Below the pieces are notes generated by a model that searched no databases, was not told the origin of the DNA, and saw only the letters and a list, made by a program, of their open reading frames with translations. A stretch of 34,045 nt of DNA from Microbacterium sp. 5K110 (lineage in GTDB: Bacteria; Actinomycetota; Actinomycetes; Actinomycetales; Microbacteriaceae), in NCBI RefSeq assembly GCF_005774735.1, contig NZ_VBUM01000034.1, positions 1 to 34,045 of the forward strand. Direction: 5' to 3'. A program made the position numbers and the translations under genes. Of the stretch, positions 31,742 to 34,045 are shown piece by piece. Position 1 is the stretch's first letter, and each line of letters begins with the position of its first letter.

Positions 31742-31770
31742 AGCCTAGGAAGCCCCTCCCCGACGAGCAA
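31742..31770 (-). promoter_or_regulatory. Promoter of the ahpD-like/sulfurtransferase operon
   Basis: On the minus strand TTGCTC (31765-31770) and TAGGCT (31742-31747) are separated by 17 bp, a good spacing and a TANNNT -10. The -35 touches the LysR-type dyad at 31771-31790, the usual position for activation. Confidence 0.5.
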
Positions 31771-31790
31771 TGCCCGCTCCGTGATGGGCA
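31771..31790. promoter_or_regulatory. LysR-type box TGCCC-N10-GGGCA
   Basis: TGCCC (31771-31775) and GGGCA (31786-31790) form a short dyad with 10-bp spacing, matching the T-N11-A class of LysR sites in form. It abuts the -35 of the divergent operon and lies 86 bp from the lysR start. Confidence 0.5.
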
Positions 31791-31863
31791 CTCATCGTGC
31801 CGCGTGATGGATGCCGTGTGAACGCGCGTGACCGCCGCCGAGCGCGAGCGCCCCGCCGCCGTC

Positions 31864-31869
31864 TATCGT
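31864..31869 (+). promoter_or_regulatory. -10 element TATCGT of lysR, leaderless
   Basis: TATCGT ends exactly 6 nt before the ATG at 31876, as at tetR, sdaA and marR. Confidence 0.45.
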
Positions 31870-31875
31870 CCAGGC

Positions 31876-32751
31876 ATGGCCGAGACCCTCGACATCATCC
31901 AACTCCGCACGTTCGTCGCGATCGACGAGTGCGGCGGATTCGGACGTGCCGCGGTCGCGCTCCACATGAGCCAGCCCACCGTGAGCCAGCACGTGCGTTC
32001 CCTCGAGAAGCGTCTGCAACAGCCCCTCGTCGAGCGCGACGGGAGGCGGGCGCGGTTCACGCTCGCGGGCGAGAAGCTGCTGGCCGAGGCCCGTCGCATC
32101 CTCGCGGTGCACGACGAGGCGCTCGCGCGCCTGGACGTCACCCGCGCGCGCACGATCGTGGTCGGCTCGACCGAGACGGCGGCCGAGCAGATCCTGCCCG
32201 AACTCCTCGGAACCCTGCGCCGCGCGTTCCCCGAGCGGCAGGTGCAGTTCCACATCGATCGGTCCACGCGGATGACGGATGCCGTATCCAAGGGCACCAT
32301 CGACCTCGCGGTCGTGCTCGACACCGGGTCGACCGTGGCCGGCGTCGAGGTGGGCGACCTGCCACTGAACTGGTACGCGTCGCCCGGCTGGCAGCCCCCG
32401 GCGCACGGGGAGGCGGTCCCGCTCGTGGCGTACGTCGAGCCGTGCGGCATGCGGCAGCGCGCCCTGCAGGAGCTCGGTGACATCGGCGCGCGCGTCGACA
32501 TCGCGGCGGAGTCGGGCAGCCTCGAGGGCGTCATCGCGGCGGCGCGGGCCGGACTCGGCATCGCGGTGCTCCCCACCGCGGGGCGCGCTCCGGCCGGGCT
32601 CGTGGTGCGCCGGGACTTCCCCGATCTCGGCCGGATCTTCGTGCGGCTCATCACGCGCCGAGGTCTCGAGCCGGGTGTCGAGCAGACGGCGCTGACGTCG
32701 CTCGACGGGTTCTTCGCCGTGCGTCGCCACATCCACGCCGTCTCGGCGTGA
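31876..32751 (+). CDS. LysR-family transcriptional regulator
   Basis: 291-residue LysR-type regulator. The HTH (about 5-62) reads LDIIQLRTFVAIDECGGFGRAAVALHMSQPTVSQHVRSLEKRLQQPLVERDGRR; the effector domain (about 90-291) has the two-lobed periplasmic-binding-like fold with hinge VGSTETAAEQILPELLGTL. The ATG at 31876 is preferred over a GTG 48 nt earlier because the -10 element ends 6 nt before it. It is divergent from the AhpD-like/sulfurtransferase operon across a LysR box, so it most likely regulates that operon in response to an oxidant or sulfur compound. The next gene downstream, the acyl-CoA dehydrogenase-like protein, could also be a target. Confidence 0.92.
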   Translation: MAETLDIIQLRTFVAIDECGGFGRAAVALHMSQPTVSQHVRSLEKRLQQPLVERDGRRARFTLAGEKLLAEARRILAVHDEALARLDVTRARTIVVGSTETAAEQILPELLGTLRRAFPERQVQFHIDRSTRMTDAVSKGTIDLAVVLDTGSTVAGVEVGDLPLNWYASPGWQPPAHGEAVPLVAYVEPCGMRQRALQELGDIGARVDIAAESGSLEGVIAAARAGLGIAVLPTAGRAPAGLVVRRDFPDLGRIFVRLITRRGLEPGVEQTALTSLDGFFAVRRHIHAVSA

Positions 32752-32759
32752 GCGGCCGT

Positions 32760-32778
32760 CCATCGGGAACGCCGATGG
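32760..32778 (+). terminator. Hairpin CCATCGG-GAACG-CCGATGG after lysR
   Basis: Perfect 7-bp stem with a 5-nt loop, 9 bp past the lysR stop. Could be a terminator or an operator for the next gene, which begins about 50 bp further on. No T-tract. Confidence 0.4.
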
Positions 32779-32827
32779 GTGCGGTTCGGCGATCCGTGTT
32801 GGACGTGCGCGGTCCCGCGCGCGGAGC

Positions 32828-33979
32828 ATGGGGAGCATGACTGCCTCTCCGACCCTCTCGCGCCTCGACCTCGGCGCCCTCACCGCTTCCGTCGCTGAAA
32901 CCGCCGAGCGCTACGACCGCTCGGGCGACTTCCCCGCCGACGGCCTCGCCGCCGCGCACCGCGCGGGCGTCTTCCAGGCGGTGATCGGCGAACGCTTCGG
33001 CGGCGACGGGGTCGATGCGCTCGAGCGGCTGCGCATCCTGCAGGCCATCGGCCGGGGCGACCCCTCGGTGGCCCTCATCGTCGCCAACACCCTCGCGACC
33101 CATATCGCCCAGATCGATCGCGACGTGTGGCCGGCGCACCTGTACGAGCAGGTCGTCGCCGAGACCGCCGAGCGGCCCGTCTCGATCAACACCGCGCGCG
33201 CCGAACCCGAGCTGGGCGCGCCCGCACGCGGGGGGCTTCCCGCCACCACGGTCCGGCGCACCGCGGGCGGCTGGGCCGTGACGGGGCGGAAGGCCTACGT
33301 CACCGCCAGCACCGGCCTCGATTACCACCTGGTGTGGGCGAGGACCGACGACCCCGAGCCGCGGGTCGGGCATCTCATCGTCCGCGGCGATGCGCCCGGC
33401 ATCACGATCATCCCCACGTGGGACCACCTGGGCCTGCGGGCCAGCTCCACCCACGACGTCGTCTACGACGGTGTCGAAGCGCCCGCGGACCACTTCCTCG
33501 AGATCCCGTACACGGGGGTCTACCGCGACCCGGCGGCCCAGGCCGGCGCCCTCGGGCTCACGCACGCCGCGCTCTACGTCGGCGTCGCGCGCGCGGCGCA
33601 GGACTTCTTCACCCGCTTCGCCCACGACCGCGTGCCCGCGGGGCTCGGGCGTCCGATCGCGACGACCGAGCGCATCCAGACGGTGGCCGGCGAGATCGAG
33701 GCGCAGCTCGTGCAGGCAGAGACCCTGCTGTACGGCGTGACCGAGCGCGCGGTGGCCGGCGACGCGGAGGCGGTGGCGCGCGTCCCGCTCGCGAAGATCC
33801 TGATCGTGCGCTCCGCGATCGCCGCGGTCGAGACCGCGGTCGCGGCCCTCGGCAATCCCGCGCTGAGTCGGTCGAACCCCCTCGAGCGACACCTGCGCGA
33901 CGTCCTCTCCGCTCGCGTCCATCCTCCGCAGGAGGACTCGGCGCTCCTCGCCGCGGGGAAGCGGGCCCTCGGCCTCTGA
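32828..33979 (+). CDS. Acyl-CoA dehydrogenase-like flavoprotein
   Basis: 383-residue protein of the acyl-CoA dehydrogenase fold. Features: N-terminal helical domain (SVAETAERYDRSGDFPADGLAAAHRAGVFQAVI), central beta domain with the substrate/FAD segment VTGRKAYVTASTGLDYHLVWART and LGLRASSTHDVVYDGVEAPADHFLEI, and a C-terminal four-helix domain. The catalytic Glu of true acyl-CoA dehydrogenases is not evident, so it may be a flavin monooxygenase of the DszC/SfnB type instead. Two ATGs (32828 and 32837) are possible; neither has a well-placed ribosome site, and I keep the longer. It follows lysR in the same direction after a small hairpin. Substrate unknown. Confidence 0.85.
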   Translation: MGSMTASPTLSRLDLGALTASVAETAERYDRSGDFPADGLAAAHRAGVFQAVIGERFGGDGVDALERLRILQAIGRGDPSVALIVANTLATHIAQIDRDVWPAHLYEQVVAETAERPVSINTARAEPELGAPARGGLPATTVRRTAGGWAVTGRKAYVTASTGLDYHLVWARTDDPEPRVGHLIVRGDAPGITIIPTWDHLGLRASSTHDVVYDGVEAPADHFLEIPYTGVYRDPAAQAGALGLTHAALYVGVARAAQDFFTRFAHDRVPAGLGRPIATTERIQTVAGEIEAQLVQAETLLYGVTERAVAGDAEAVARVPLAKILIVRSAIAAVETAVAALGNPALSRSNPLERHLRDVLSARVHPPQEDSALLAAGKRALGL

Positions 33980-34021
33980 CGCAACACGGCGTCATGCGCG
34001 CGGGCCTCCCCGCCGCCGCGA

Positions 34022-34045
34022 CATGACCCGCCACCCCCTCGAAAC
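34022..34045 (+). CDS. Possible start of the next gene (cut by window edge)
   Basis: ATG at 34022 opens a frame MTRHPLE to the window edge, 42 bp after the acyl-CoA dehydrogenase stop. Only seven codons are visible and no ribosome site is clear, so this is a guess from position and orientation. Confidence 0.22.

Overview
The window is about 34 kb of very G+C-rich DNA (roughly 70 % by eye) and looks like a chromosomal piece of a Gram-positive actinomycete, most likely a Microbacterium or another Microbacteriaceae. Supporting signs are the GC-dominated codon use, TANNNT-type -10 elements that lie exactly 6 nt before the start codon (leaderless transcripts), a DUF2510/Excalibur protein, an LAxTG (sortase E type) wall anchor, and the strong over-use of GGATGCC/GGCATCC. 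No phage, IS element, CRISPR array or plasmid function is visible.

Layout. 1-4.7 kb: a C4-dicarboxylate/citrate-type two-component system (response regulator cut by the window edge, sensor kinase) divergent from a DctA-type symporter translationally coupled to a CitE/HpcH-like CoA-lyase. 4.8-7.4 kb: four leftward genes (DUF1992, MpaB/DUF2236 oxygenase, a membrane protein, DUF4383). 7.6-17.3 kb: a leftward glycan-catabolic operon (GH3, serine hydrolase, GH43, GH78 rhamnosidase, DUF5605/DUF5060 hydrolase), mostly coupled by 4-nt start/stop overlaps, with a divergent TetR regulator and a 57-bp dyad between them. The operon's head is broken: a sugar-binding lipoprotein signal peptide runs directly into codons of the GH3 N-terminus, as expected if a deletion removed the ABC importer genes. 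18.3-21.3 kb: DUF1905-type protein, an unrecognised basic protein, tRNA-Arg(ACG), and L-serine ammonia-lyase. 21.4-26.4 kb: MarR regulator divergent from a 1481-residue secreted, wall-anchored lamin-tail/metallophosphoesterase protein. 26.4-28.4 kb: a histidine phosphatase flanked by two nearly identical intergenic modules (95 of 99 nt identical, each beside a perfect 13-bp hairpin), then an Excalibur-domain membrane protein. 28.4-34 kb: LysE exporter, flavin amine oxidase, rhodanese and AhpD-like pair divergent from a LysR regulator, and an acyl-CoA dehydrogenase-like flavoprotein.

The most interesting signals are (i) the deletion scar that joins a lipoprotein signal to a GH3 enzyme and leaves a cytoplasmic glycosidase operon without its importer, and (ii) the duplicated intergenic module around the histidine phosphatase. 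Read on the minus strand this module has the form of a small structured RNA or attenuator: a stem that is perfect only with a G-U pair on that strand, then a terminator whose two copies differ in ways that keep the pairing. Everything here was read by eye; domain names come from recognisable motifs, not database searches.
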